Source: Roseibacillus sp. (GTDB lineage Bacteria; Verrucomicrobiota; Verrucomicrobiia; Verrucomicrobiales; Akkermansiaceae). Taken from it: 59,451 bases of DNA. Positions 9,593 to 18,762 of this stretch are shown piece after piece. The translations under genes and the position numbers were made by a program. Location: positions 1 through 59,451 of the forward strand of contig NZAC01000059.1 of assembly GCA_002686085.1 (NCBI GenBank), read 5' to 3'. The notes below the pieces were generated by a model. It was not told where the DNA came from. It searched no databases and saw nothing but the letters and a program-made list of their open reading frames with translations. How positions within the stretch are numbered: position 1 is the stretch's first letter; each line of letters starts with the position of its first letter.

Positions 9593-9997
9593 TCACTTTT
9601 CGCTTTCAATAAGCAGTCCCTCCGATTGACGTGCTTGCTCCTCACGGTCCTCAGTAAGCCTTTGCTGTTCGGAGATTTCCGCACGCGTCGCTTCCTCGGA
9701 AGCCCTTGCCTCATTGCTAAGGTTCTGGATGAAGAGGGCCCCAACTAAAAGAATAAGCCCACAGGCAATCACTGTGAGACCCGCCTTTGCGCCTCTAGGC
9801 TTACTCCTTCTTCTCGCCTTGGTGGCCGCCTTTTTCCCAGCTGCTCCTTGAGAGTCTCTCCCTCGTTTAACGATTTTTGTCGGGTAGAGGTTCTGACTCC
9901 TAAGAAAGCTTGTAGCCTCCGATTCAGATCCGGCTTGGACTGTGCCGGTGGTATGCTGTCCCTGCGCGTCGATCGCCGTATACTGAAAATTGGGCAT
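9593..9997 (-). CDS. Orphan GspF-N-terminal-like single-pass membrane protein
   Basis: A 134-residue protein. I chose ATG 9997 (MPNFQYTAIDAQGQ) over the upstream in-frame start at 10105 because this is exactly where type II secretion/type IV pilus GspF/PilC proteins begin. Residues 1-46 match that entry segment (NFQYTAIDAQG, GTVQAGSESEA, LRSQNLYPTKI). The two T2SSF membrane domains that should follow are absent. Instead there is a Lys/Arg-rich linker (52-70), one transmembrane helix (GLTVIACGLILLVGALFIQ, about 72-91) and a charged coiled-coil tail (about 92-134). It may be a scaffold derived from GspF or an independent protein sharing the motif. No other secretion gene is in the window. Confidence 0.55.
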   Translation of the reverse strand: MPNFQYTAIDAQGQHTTGTVQAGSESEATSFLRSQNLYPTKIVKRGRDSQGAAGKKAATKARRRSKPRGAKAGLTVIACGLILLVGALFIQNLSNEARASEEATRAEISEQQRLTEDREEQARQSEGLLIESEK

Positions 9998-10023
9998 GAG
10001 CCTGATTAGTATGACGTTTAGAA

Positions 10024-10221
10024 GTGGTAGTGGAATCGAAATCGGCGAGGCTCTCTGAAGAGGACGCGCAGACCCGAATGCGTAAGACGACCCGGGGGAA
10101 ATCATTCAAGGTAACCTTTGAGATCAAAAAGGGAGGAGCATTGGTGGCTTCCGCCGGAGACGAGGCCACTTGGATCTTGAGGTTGGCACCAGAGGCACCC
10201 GAGAAAGCGGCCCGTAAATAA
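10024..10221 (+). CDS. Possible small basic protein (65 aa)
   Basis: An open frame from GTG 10024 ends at TAA 10221 in the 373-base gap between the GspF-N-like gene and tRNA-Ser. The translation is charged and plausible (KTTRGKSFKVTFEIKKGG in the middle, a beta-like ATWILRL, ending KAARK). No family is recognised and no strong ribosome site is visible. The opposite strand is also open here (9924-10247) but its translation looks unlike protein. Nothing else in 9998-10370 is recognised. Confidence 0.3.
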   Translation: MVVESKSARLSEEDAQTRMRKTTRGKSFKVTFEIKKGGALVASAGDEATWILRLAPEAPEKAARK

Positions 10222-10370
10222 CTCCCCCACCCAGATCCGCGTGGCATAGCTTCTCCCCGCTCGGAACGGAACTTATCTTAAAGGAAGCGAGACAGAATTT
10301 GCCTTTCGACCCGATTTCCGTATAACGGTCGTCCTCAGTTGAACCGCAGCTCCCAAACTACAAAGAATAA

Positions 10371-10458
10371 GGAGGGGTGGCAGAGCGGTTGAATGCACCA
10401 GTCTTGAAAACTGGCATAGGGCAACCTATCGTGGGTTCGAATCCCACCCCCTCCGCCA
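10371..10458 (+). tRNA. tRNA-Ser (anticodon UGA)
   Basis: An 88-base cloverleaf. The acceptor stem GGAGGGG (10371-10377) pairs with CCCCTCC before discriminator G and an encoded CCA (10456-10458). The anticodon arm reads CCAGTCTTGAAAACTGG, placing TGA in the loop, which decodes UCA and other UCN serine codons. A long variable arm (CATAGGGCAACCTATCG) marks a class II tRNA, as expected for serine. The T arm is GTGGGTTCGAATCCCAC. Confidence 0.96.
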
Positions 10459-10484
10459 CTCGTCCCCTGCAGAGCTTGGGCGCC

Positions 10485-13238
10485 CTATGGCACTGGGAAT
10501 TCACCGGAGATAAAACGGTCATACTGCTCCCGCAGTCCGACACCAGCCTCCGACCCCGAACCTCCATGGAAACTATCACGGACAGCCTTCCGGGACCACT
10601 CCACCGCCTTGCTCCGATCCTGCTTCGCAAACCAGACCTCAGCCATGGTATCGAGGTAAGCTGCCTGCCGGGGACGCATCGCAAGGGCTCGTTCGATCTT
10701 CTGCATGGCGTCAGGTAATTCCCGGCAAGCCCGCGACGCCATCCAAGCCGCGCTATTGTATGTATTGTGCGCCTTCGGGTATGCCTCGATGGACTTTGCC
10801 AATCGTCCGTAAACAATCCTGAAATTACGATCATGCTCCGCAATCAGACCTGCCTCTCTTAGAAGGGGGAAATAGTCGTCTGCCAGGATTCCATCCCCAT
10901 TAAGGATTTCGAAGGAGCTGCGAAAGAGCTTGTTTGCCTCTTCCTGATTACCCTCGTCGTGCAGTGCTAACCCTCGATAGAGATCTGCGATAAACCTTTT
11001 GCGAATAAAGGAGACCGGATTGATAAAGGTTGATCTCCCCTTGAGATACTGCATGGCATCAACTTCCGCAAAGGCCGCAGCCACCCTCCACTGCTTGTTA
11101 TTCCTCGCCTGCTTGGAGAAGTAGGAAGCCGCGGTTTGCCAATACCAGTCGGCAGGGCCTCCCGTGATCAGCAATTTCCGCCAGTAGTCCCCGGCCTTAG
11201 CCACCGCTCCACTACTATTCACATCCAGAGCCATCCGGAGAAGCCGGATAGGCTCATCTAAGGAGAACGTTTCAACCTTCTCCAGAGACTCCCGCGCATC
11301 TCCATCATTCCCGGTCCTCGCAAGCGCACCACCATAGTAGGCCAGATAACGCATATTGGTGGGCTCCTTCTCGATTACCTCCCTCAATTTAGAGACCGCC
11401 TTTCCCCACTCTGACACCTGCCCATACTTTGCTGCCAGCTTCTTGCCCCACTTCATGTCCGGGTCATCCTTCGCGAGATTTTCGAGGAGACTTACGGAGA
11501 CCATGGCCTCATCCCGTGCCTCCGCCGCTTCTAAAAGGTCTCCTAAAATCTGCTGCTGCTCTTCCTCCTCACCCGCTTTAACCTCCAAAATTTTGAGAGC
11601 GGCCCGTAACTTCGCATCGTCCATATGCACAATTCCGTAAAGCGCCCCGAGAAGGAGAATCCTCTTGGCCTTTTCCTCTTCTACCCCCTCTAAGAAACCC
11701 CATAACCGCGGGGCGGAATCTCCCTCACCAAAAAGATGCGACACCACCCGCAGGTCATCTCGGTCCTTCGAATCGGCAGTGAGCCTTTTCGATGACACGA
11801 GGAAGGCCAGCTCATAGAGACTCCCACCGAGATCATTCAACCGCCCAATAAACTCCAGCCAGTTGGAAAATCCGTCCTTCGAAGCCAGCTCTGAGAGCCG
11901 CTCCATGATTTTGATACTCTCTTCCTGCTCTCCCCGGGTGTGAAGAAAGGAAGCGATAGTGAGCACTTCATAACGCTCCTCCTCCGAATCTGACCAGTCC
12001 GTTGCCATCGCATCAAACCGCTCCTTCAGCCATTTACGACGGTTCTCCTCTGTTCCCGTGTACCCAAATACCTGAAGCGCCTTTTCAGGCAGCTCCACGG
12101 TATCATAGTAGGTAAAGGCTGAATCTTTGTTCATTCGAAATAACAGGGGCAGTCCCACGTCCACATTTCCGTTCAGGAGAAGTGAGAGGACAGCCCCTCT
12201 CTTTTCTTCATCTTCGCCATCTCCTGAGGCCTCTTTGGCCATCTGCTCCATCAGCCGATCAGACTCCTCGTGATCCAATTGCCAGCGGCGAAGGACTGTC
12301 TCCGCGTGGACCCTGACAATCGCCGACTCCCTCGGCCGATCCATACACCACTGAAGATAAGGCTCAGGGTCTCCCTCAAGGAGCGCCATCACTGCTACCA
12401 CGTCGGAACGCCCCAGCTTCTCCGCCAACGCCCGGGAATCGACGAGTCGTCCCGCAGAACGCAGGAGAGCAAGCTGAGTCTCTGCAGCTTCCCGGGTAGC
12501 CTCAGTGACCATTCCGTCATCTCCAAGAACAAAAGTCCCGTCTCCTTTCGCAATTTCATCGTCCAGCTCCCTATTCATCCTCAAGAGACATGCCAGCCGC
12601 CGATTGTTTTCTTCTCCTCTGGGCGCCAGACGAAGAATCGCTTCTGCCTCCCCGCGCCTTCCCTCAACCAGCTCGCGAAGGGTTAGGGGCAGGACTGCCT
12701 TTTCAACCAATTCACCGCAAACCTTTCGCGCTTCCTCGCTTTCCTCGAATCGGTAGAGCCTGAGCATTTGCATGTAGGCTTCAGCATTTAAAAGCTCTTG
12801 GAAAATAGCCTTCTTGACCTCAGGCCCGGAACGAAAATATCGCTGAACGAGCTCCACAATCTCCGGAGGGGTCTCGGAAGTGATCCCGGTCATGATACGG
12901 CGCAGGACAATCCGCGAGCGGTAGGAAATCTCAGGGTCATCGGCCTCAACACCTTCCCTGATAGCATCGATTCCAACATCTCCGAGATCCCAGAGACTCT
13001 GCGTTGCAGCCTCTCTTACCTTAAAAGAGTCATCTCCGAGTCGGGAAACCAGCCTACGCGCCTCCTCCAAAACTTGCTCGGCAGCAGCGCTCACATCTTG
13101 CAGCTCACGCGCAACCTCACTCTCCAGACTATCCCCCTGTAACTTGCCCCGGGGCGAAGCCTCCTCCTGACCAAGCGCAAGGATAACAAGGGCCAAGCCG
13201 ATGACACCGAAGATTGAAGCGAGGCGCGTTGAATTCAT
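10485..13238 (-). CDS. Large secreted/periplasmic TPR and HEAT-like repeat protein
   Basis: A 917-residue protein from ATG 13238, with a signal or anchor segment (MNSTRLASIFGVIGLALVILALG). Early mature residues include LGDDSFKVREAATQSLWDLG, a HEAT-like motif typical of exported Planctomycetes/Verrucomicrobia proteins. The rest is helical and rich in TPR-like pairs; clearer units occur near the C-terminus (NTYNSAAWMASRACRELPDA, then IERALAMRPRQAAYLDTMAE and QDRSKAVEWSRKAV). No catalytic motif is seen. It is likely a protein-protein scaffold in the periplasm. It is the last gene of the minus-strand run with mnmE, about 100 bases downstream of mnmE, and converges with tRNA-Ser. Confidence 0.7.
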   Translation of the reverse strand: MNSTRLASIFGVIGLALVILALGQEEASPRGKLQGDSLESEVARELQDVSAAAEQVLEEARRLVSRLGDDSFKVREAATQSLWDLGDVGIDAIREGVEADDPEISYRSRIVLRRIMTGITSETPPEIVELVQRYFRSGPEVKKAIFQELLNAEAYMQMLRLYRFEESEEARKVCGELVEKAVLPLTLRELVEGRRGEAEAILRLAPRGEENNRRLACLLRMNRELDDEIAKGDGTFVLGDDGMVTEATREAAETQLALLRSAGRLVDSRALAEKLGRSDVVAVMALLEGDPEPYLQWCMDRPRESAIVRVHAETVLRRWQLDHEESDRLMEQMAKEASGDGEDEEKRGAVLSLLLNGNVDVGLPLLFRMNKDSAFTYYDTVELPEKALQVFGYTGTEENRRKWLKERFDAMATDWSDSEEERYEVLTIASFLHTRGEQEESIKIMERLSELASKDGFSNWLEFIGRLNDLGGSLYELAFLVSSKRLTADSKDRDDLRVVSHLFGEGDSAPRLWGFLEGVEEEKAKRILLLGALYGIVHMDDAKLRAALKILEVKAGEEEEQQQILGDLLEAAEARDEAMVSVSLLENLAKDDPDMKWGKKLAAKYGQVSEWGKAVSKLREVIEKEPTNMRYLAYYGGALARTGNDGDARESLEKVETFSLDEPIRLLRMALDVNSSGAVAKAGDYWRKLLITGGPADWYWQTAASYFSKQARNNKQWRVAAAFAEVDAMQYLKGRSTFINPVSFIRKRFIADLYRGLALHDEGNQEEANKLFRSSFEILNGDGILADDYFPLLREAGLIAEHDRNFRIVYGRLAKSIEAYPKAHNTYNSAAWMASRACRELPDAMQKIERALAMRPRQAAYLDTMAEVWFAKQDRSKAVEWSRKAVRDSFHGGSGSEAGVGLREQYDRFISGEFPVP

Positions 13239-13339
13239 TAAGCTGGTGTGCCTCATACCAAGCCACAACATTCCAGATCTTCAAGCTTCTGGTCACGGAA
13301 TCACTCTCCCAAACCTTGCCGAGAAGACCAGGCAGACCC

Positions 13340-14680
13340 CTATTTCCCGATACAGAACTGGCCAAAGATCTCTCCGAGTAGTTCCTCAGCCTCTACCCTG
13401 CCAGCCACCTCGCCAATGGCATCCAGTGCCAGCCTGAGGTCTACCGCTACGAATTCAGGTCCTACGCCGCCCCTGAGCTGCCCGTAAGCCTCCTCAAGAG
13501 CACCTCTTGCCCGCCGCAAACAGCTCTGATGCCGCACATTTACCGCTACGGCATCCTGCCCCCATGTCCCATCTCCATGAGCAAACTCTCCAACGATCGC
13601 AGAAATTAACCGATCGAGCCCCCAGCCCTCAGCGCAAGAAATCTCGACCAGATCCCCGACACCGATCCAATCGTCGTGACGAGGGAGATCGCACTTGTTG
13701 AGAACCAGAAGCTGGCGGAGGTTTTTACTCTCCGAGCGTAACATGCTCTCTCTCCTTGGGGCGCTCGCATCGACGACCTCTAATACCAGATCAGCTTGAG
13801 CAACCTTATCGAGCGTCCTCTCAACACCCACCCGTTCAAGCTCATCAATGGTTTTTCGGTGCCCTGCGGTATCGATCAAACGCACGGGGAACCCTCCTAG
13901 ATTGAGTACTTCCTCTACGGTATCGCGAGTCGTTCCTGCAGTATCGCTGACAATGGCTCTTTCCTGGCCGAGGAGGATGTTCAGCAAGCTGGATTTACCC
14001 ACGTTAGGTTCACCATAAATAACGACTCTGGCCCCTTCCCGCAAAATTCTACCCTGCTGAGCAGTAGCGAGCAGGGATTCGATTCGCTTCTGAGCCAGTG
14101 CAAGCTGACCCGCAAGTGCCTCACCTGTTTGAGGAGCAATATCCTCATCCGGAAAATCGATATACGCCTCGATCTGAGCAACGATTTGCAGGAGAAGGCT
14201 ACGAATCTCCTCGGTCTCCAGCCCGATTTTGCCACCAAGCTGCTGCTGAGCGGCCCGCAGCGCCAGATCCGTCTGAGCCCCGATCACATCCATTACAGCC
14301 TCCGCCTGGGTTAAATCCATTTTCCCATTCAGGAAAGCTCGCTGACTGAATTCGCCAGCCATCGCGGACCTTGCTCCGCACTCCAGCAGGCGATCAAGAA
14401 CACGCTGCACGACCAATACCCCACCGTGACAACTAATCTCTACGAGGTTTTCCCCTGTATAACTGCAGGGTCTCCGAAAAACAGTCACAAGGACATCATC
14501 AATCACCTCTCCTGTTGATGAGCGCACATCCGCCCTGGTGACCATTCTTGCTTCCTGCTGCTCGCAATCCATCCCGAGCGCCTTTCCGGCCACTGAGAGC
14601 GATTCTTCTCCTGAAAGCCGAATCAGAGCTATCGCCCCAGGCCCGAAAGGGGTCGCTATCGCCGCGATGGTCTCATTCAC
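13340..14680 (-). CDS. mnmE: tRNA modification GTPase MnmE
   Basis: A 446-residue protein of normal length. With MnmG it builds the 5-carboxymethylaminomethyl (or related) group on U34 of tRNAs in the cytoplasm. The N-terminal tetrahydrofolate-binding domain starts IAAIATPFGPGAIALIRLSG and includes the conserved ISCHGG (82-87). The inserted G domain has GEPNVGKS (223-230), DTAG (270-273) and NKCD. The C-terminus ends in CIGK, the catalytic cysteine motif. The start is GTG at 14680. It overlaps the stop of the upstream zinc-ribbon gene by four bases (GTGA), so translation is probably coupled. Confidence 0.97.
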   Translation of the reverse strand: MNETIAAIATPFGPGAIALIRLSGEESLSVAGKALGMDCEQQEARMVTRADVRSSTGEVIDDVLVTVFRRPCSYTGENLVEISCHGGVLVVQRVLDRLLECGARSAMAGEFSQRAFLNGKMDLTQAEAVMDVIGAQTDLALRAAQQQLGGKIGLETEEIRSLLLQIVAQIEAYIDFPDEDIAPQTGEALAGQLALAQKRIESLLATAQQGRILREGARVVIYGEPNVGKSSLLNILLGQERAIVSDTAGTTRDTVEEVLNLGGFPVRLIDTAGHRKTIDELERVGVERTLDKVAQADLVLEVVDASAPRRESMLRSESKNLRQLLVLNKCDLPRHDDWIGVGDLVEISCAEGWGLDRLISAIVGEFAHGDGTWGQDAVAVNVRHQSCLRRARGALEEAYGQLRGGVGPEFVAVDLRLALDAIGEVAGRVEAEELLGEIFGQFCIGK

Positions 14681-16176
14681 TGGTTTTCTGAGAATTCCGG
14701 CTGGGGCTCTTGCTCGGCCGGCGCCACCGAATCGCCCCTTTGGTTGCCAACATCGGAATCAATCAGCCCACCTCTTGTCTCACCCTCAAGATAGGAAATT
14801 GGCTGAGGCTCTACTTCCGCTTGCGGCATTTGTCGGGGGGCAACGATAGTGCCATCTCTCGCCTTCTCGGGACTAGCATTTCCAATCTCACCACCGAGCC
14901 CAAGAAACTCCCAACAGACAAGCTCTTCCAATGCGATCTTGCTCTCTTCTTCGTCCGTCCAACGTAACCTTACGGTCGCATAGCGATTCTGATCCCGTTT
15001 CCCGGGAATATTAATCCACGCCACCTCCGACAGAATCTGCCCATTCTGTTCATCATTAGGAACTTTGATCGTGACCCGGTCATGACCAAAGGCCGGGTCG
15101 CTGAAACGAAAGAATCTTACTCCTTCCGAAGCTTCATTCGACAATCCAAGCGGCAAGGCTTCCCTGACCATTAGGCGGAAGACTCCTCCGCCCCCTGGTC
15201 GCGGAGTATTGATAAAATGTTTAAAGAGGCGGTACTTGGTCTGGGTGTAGACATGCCAGTCGAGGAGAAGCTTTCCTTCTTGCTCCTTGAAAAAGCTCAT
15301 AACCCGCATTGGCTCCGCCGAAAACCGCTCTTTAGAGGCGAGAGCGGAAAGGAGGAGATCCGGCTCTTCCACTCCATGTTGTACTTCAAGAGTATTCACC
15401 GGCCGAAAGAACTCCGACATCTTGATCTCCGGTGATCTCTCAAATCTCATCAGAAACAATCCCCGCCGGCGATCCTCAATATCGAGCTGCTGAAAAGTGA
15501 AGCCCTCAGCTGGTGTATCCGACTCGTCTACTTCCTCCACTCCTGCGTAAAACCGCTCCATTTCATCGAGAACGTCTCCACCCCCAATGACATAGTTCGA
15601 TTTCTCTCTCGCGCTTCTTGCTTGAAGAAATCCCTGAAGGGAGGCAGCCGCTCTAACCTTCCATCCCTCGCCGATAAACTCTTCCCGGGTAAGAACTGGC
15701 GTTTCGATACCAGGAAGCACCTCTTTCTCAAGGATTGGCTGCTCAAGCGCCGGAACAAGCACACTTGCTCCGTTGTTATTCAGGAGGACCAAGGCCAAAA
15801 GAGCTCCCGCTACCATTACCAAAGCGCCCAGGAACACAAGAACAGGATGGCCCTGTTTCTTTTGGATCGGAACCTGACCTCCCAACCCGTGCACACTCTG
15901 ATATTCTGGCTCTGATACCTCTTCAGGTGGCACTACCTCAGGACCGGCTGAAGCCTTGATTGGAGCTCCCTCGTCCTCGGTTTCTAAGGCCCCCGCTGCC
16001 AATGGATCTTGGGCAAAGGATTCCGGAAAGACTACCGGCGGCGGAGGCGACAAGACATTCGTTCCGCAGTGAGGACACGGTGCAGTTGTAGGGGGAAGAT
16101 CAAAGGGGATCTCAATTTCACCGCGACAGGAATCGCAATGAAACCTCCGGGTCGCCGGAGCAGTGGTACGGGACAT
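14677..16176 (-). CDS. Zinc-ribbon membrane protein of unknown function
   Basis: A 499-residue protein from ATG 16176 (MSRTTAPATRRFHCDSC); an upstream in-frame start would add 17 poor residues. The N-terminus is a zinc ribbon, CDSC followed by CPHC about 20 residues later. A proline-rich linker leads to one membrane helix (VLVFLGALVMVAGALLALVLL, about 112-132), so the large C-terminal part (about 135-450) is probably periplasmic. That part is mixed alpha/beta with no recognised domain. The tail (450-499) is rich in Pro, Glu and Gln. It is translationally coupled to mnmE by a GTGA overlap, but a functional link to tRNA modification is not supported by domain content. Confidence 0.65.
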   Translation of the reverse strand: MSRTTAPATRRFHCDSCRGEIEIPFDLPPTTAPCPHCGTNVLSPPPPVVFPESFAQDPLAAGALETEDEGAPIKASAGPEVVPPEEVSEPEYQSVHGLGGQVPIQKKQGHPVLVFLGALVMVAGALLALVLLNNNGASVLVPALEQPILEKEVLPGIETPVLTREEFIGEGWKVRAAASLQGFLQARSAREKSNYVIGGGDVLDEMERFYAGVEEVDESDTPAEGFTFQQLDIEDRRRGLFLMRFERSPEIKMSEFFRPVNTLEVQHGVEEPDLLLSALASKERFSAEPMRVMSFFKEQEGKLLLDWHVYTQTKYRLFKHFINTPRPGGGGVFRLMVREALPLGLSNEASEGVRFFRFSDPAFGHDRVTIKVPNDEQNGQILSEVAWINIPGKRDQNRYATVRLRWTDEEESKIALEELVCWEFLGLGGEIGNASPEKARDGTIVAPRQMPQAEVEPQPISYLEGETRGGLIDSDVGNQRGDSVAPAEQEPQPEFSENQ

Positions 16177-16245
16177 CTGATTATTAAGAACTCCTAAAAG
16201 AGTAATCAGGAGTCCGCCCCCTGTCAACTAGCGAAGGCCTGCGCC

Positions 16246-17340
16246 TCAGCCCTTAAGAACCTCGTCCAACACTTCAATACAGCGCTCGTTTTCTGCTTTA
16301 GTCCCTACTGAGATCCTTACCCATCCCGGTAATTTGTAGCCCCGCATCGCCCGTACTATAACCCCTCTGGCCAGCATTCCGGCAAAGACGGCGTCCCCAT
16401 CACCCACCTCAACAAGAACAAAGTTGGCCTTACTCTCAACGTAGTGAAGCCCACGCTGATCGAAGCTGTCCTGTAGAAACGTGAGACCCTCATCATTATT
16501 TTTCACCGTCCTAGCCACATGTTCGCTATCGCCAAGAGCGGCAAGCGCCCCCGCCTGCGCCATCGCATTGGCGTTGAATGGCTGCCTGGCCTTGTTGAGC
16601 AAATCCGCAATCTCTTCCGGAGCAATTCCATATCCGATCCTCAGAGCCGCTAAGCCCTGAGCCTTCGAAAACGTTCTCATCACGCAAACGTTTTTCCGAT
16701 TTCTGACATGGCTGATGGTATCAGGAGGGTCTTCAAGAAATTCATGATAAGCCTCATCAAACACCACGATGACGTGATCAGGAACTCGATCCAGAAAGCG
16801 CTCTATCGTCCCGCCATCTACCATAGTTCCAGTTGGGTTGTTGGGGTTTGCAATAAACACGAGACGCGTATCTGAAGTAATAGCACCAGCCATCGCATCA
16901 AGGTCATGGATGAATCCCGGATCCGGAACTTCTTTGTATTTCGCGCCAAAGAGCTTTGCCATCAACCTGTAAACCACAAAGGCATGCTCAGCAGCCACGA
17001 GAGATGTCTTCTCGTTAAGAAAGCAATGACAGAGAAGCTCAATGATTTCATTCGATCCATTGCCGAGGACCACATTGGTCATTTCAACGCCATGCTTTTC
17101 GGCGATAGCTCGGCGAAGTTCCCAACCACCACCGTCAGGGTAAAGTTGTGCCTCTTCAATCGCAGCGCGCATTGCCTCTTTGGCCTTTGGTGATGGACCC
17201 AGAGGATTTTCATTACTCGCAAGTTTTACGATCTCCTCAGGCCGAAGCCCTAATTCACGAGCGGTTTCCTCCACCGGTTTCCCGGGCTCATACGCGGCCA
17301 AGTCGCATACGAATTGATTTGCGGCGCGCTGAATTGACAT
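16246..17340 (-). CDS. hisC: Histidinol-phosphate aminotransferase
   Basis: A 364-residue fold-type I PLP aminotransferase. HisC converts imidazole-acetol phosphate to L-histidinol phosphate using glutamate, in histidine synthesis. Sequence signs are KLASNENPLGPSP (39-51), NPNNPTG (165-171), the DEAYHEF segment (195-201) and the PLP-lysine motif TFSKAQGLAALRIGYG (Lys226). The length matches the family. Other his genes are not in the window. HisC homologues also transaminate aromatic keto acids, so a second role with aroB products is possible. Confidence 0.93.
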   Translation of the reverse strand: MSIQRAANQFVCDLAAYEPGKPVEETARELGLRPEEIVKLASNENPLGPSPKAKEAMRAAIEEAQLYPDGGGWELRRAIAEKHGVEMTNVVLGNGSNEIIELLCHCFLNEKTSLVAAEHAFVVYRLMAKLFGAKYKEVPDPGFIHDLDAMAGAITSDTRLVFIANPNNPTGTMVDGGTIERFLDRVPDHVIVVFDEAYHEFLEDPPDTISHVRNRKNVCVMRTFSKAQGLAALRIGYGIAPEEIADLLNKARQPFNANAMAQAGALAALGDSEHVARTVKNNDEGLTFLQDSFDQRGLHYVESKANFVLVEVGDGDAVFAGMLARGVIVRAMRGYKLPGWVRISVGTKAENERCIEVLDEVLKG

Positions 17341-17383
17341 GCGTTGATTCTGAATCTCCTGAGGTTGATGTTAAGCGCTAAGA

Positions 17384-18079
17384 CTACTCGGCAGGCCCTT
17401 TTCCAGTATAAATTGAGGCAATCCCCTGTGTAAGAGGCTTCCAAGCCCGCTCATGCAGCCCCGCCTCCCCCAACAAATCAAGCATCTCTCCCCCGCTCGG
17501 GAAGCGCTCGACCGACCCGGCGAGGTAGTCATACGCATCCCTCTGCCCTGTGAGGAGGCCGGCGACCCTCGGAAGGATCCTGTTCAGATAAAACGCATAG
17601 GGGCGCCTGAGAAGTCCCTCGGGGAGAGAAAAGTCCAGCACGAGAACTAGTCCAGATGGACGAACCACTCGGCTCATCTCCTGAAGCCCTTTTTTCCAAT
17701 CGCTCATGTTACGCAGACCGAAAGCGACCGTCACCGCATCAAAGCTGTTATCCGCAAAAGGGAGCTCTAAGCCGTCTGCAACCAAGCTCTTTTTCAAACC
17801 TCTGTCCCGGGCCAGTTCAAGCATCTCTTCACAAAAATCCGCCCCCGTGACCTCGGCACCAGGACATGAACGCTGCAGCTCGAGCGCAAGATCACCAGTT
17901 CCAGTTGCAACATCAAGGATTCGACCCGGTTTGTGCTCGGCAACCAAACGACCCACTTTCCTCCTCCACAGGATATCGGTGCCCATACTCAGAAGATGGT
18001 TCGCAAGAGAGTATCTCTTGCAGATCCGAGCAAAAGCACCTCTTACATATTCTGGATCCTGACCTTCTCTTCTTTCCAT
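17384..18079 (-). CDS. menG: Demethylmenaquinone methyltransferase (UbiE/MenG)
   Basis: A 231-residue class I SAM methyltransferase. It methylates demethylmenaquinone to menaquinone as the last step of quinone synthesis. The N-terminus VRGAFARICKRYSLANHLLSMGTD is typical of UbiE/MenG, followed by the SAM motif LDVATGTGDLALEL, then DNSFDAVTVAFGLRNM and the family signature around the LVLDFSLP strand. Length and order match the family. It lies 43 bases upstream of hisC and 24 bases downstream of a GNAT gene in the same run. Confidence 0.93.
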   Translation of the reverse strand: MERREGQDPEYVRGAFARICKRYSLANHLLSMGTDILWRRKVGRLVAEHKPGRILDVATGTGDLALELQRSCPGAEVTGADFCEEMLELARDRGLKKSLVADGLELPFADNSFDAVTVAFGLRNMSDWKKGLQEMSRVVRPSGLVLVLDFSLPEGLLRRPYAFYLNRILPRVAGLLTGQRDAYDYLAGSVERFPSGGEMLDLLGEAGLHERAWKPLTQGIASIYTGKGPAE

Positions 18080-18103
18080 CGCTAATTCTAACCGATCTGC
18101 CAG

Positions 18104-18601
18104 TCAAATACCCGAACTTGCCTGCGAAGGATCGGGTAAAAGGTCGCCGTAGACTCCTGGGTCACTCCCTGGGATTTCGAATGCTCCACAGGCCCTCTCG
18201 TAGAACTCTTTTGGACCTACTCCCCCAATGACGGCGTACGCATACCCCTCACTCCGCATTGCTTCGAGAGCCTTAAAAAGCAAAGCGGTCCCCAACCCAG
18301 AACCTCGCTCGGACTCCTTCACACCGGTGGGACCAAAAAATCCCTTGCTGGTGGTTTCATAGCAGGAAAAACCGAGGATCTGACTATCGCGGGTTGCAAC
18401 GAAGGAACTCACCGGCTGCCTACCAAAGGCCACTTTCACCTCGCTCACCCACTTTGGGGAGAAGTGCGACCCCACCCAATCAGCAATGATATGACGCTCG
18501 TAGGCCATCGGTCTTCGGAGAATCACCCCCTTGGCCTCAATGCCCTGATAGATCTCCGAAGAATCCGGGAGGTCATAAAGGCGAACCAGCATATCAATCA
18601 T
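18104..18601 (-). CDS. GNAT-family N-acetyltransferase
   Basis: A 165-residue protein. Residues about 70-150 carry a GNAT core: a beta strand (QILGFSCYETT), the acetyl-CoA pyrophosphate loop within RGSGLGTALLFKALEAM, and a final strand and helix (YAVIGGVGPKEFYERACG). GNATs move an acetyl group from acetyl-CoA to an amine; the substrate is unknown. It is first in the minus-strand run with menG and hisC, with a divergent gene upstream. Confidence 0.8.
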   Translation of the reverse strand: MIDMLVRLYDLPDSSEIYQGIEAKGVILRRPMAYERHIIADWVGSHFSPKWVSEVKVAFGRQPVSSFVATRDSQILGFSCYETTSKGFFGPTGVKESERGSGLGTALLFKALEAMRSEGYAYAVIGGVGPKEFYERACGAFEIPGSDPGVYGDLLPDPSQASSGI

Positions 18602-18762
18602 GGCGAAACATTACGCTCTGAAGCAATGAGAGCAACCGGCAATCATAGCGATCACGCTCAAGGGCTCACAAGCCTCCCTCATGAATTGACCTTGGGGCGA
18701 AGAGATGAGATCTGACTCAAGACCGAGGAGCGTCGCTTCTTACGTCTTTAATTCAAAATCCG

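Noticed and set aside
10358-10843. 161-residue minus-strand frame across tRNA-Ser
   Set aside because: It overlaps the tRNA and the end of the TPR gene; it is a shadow frame.
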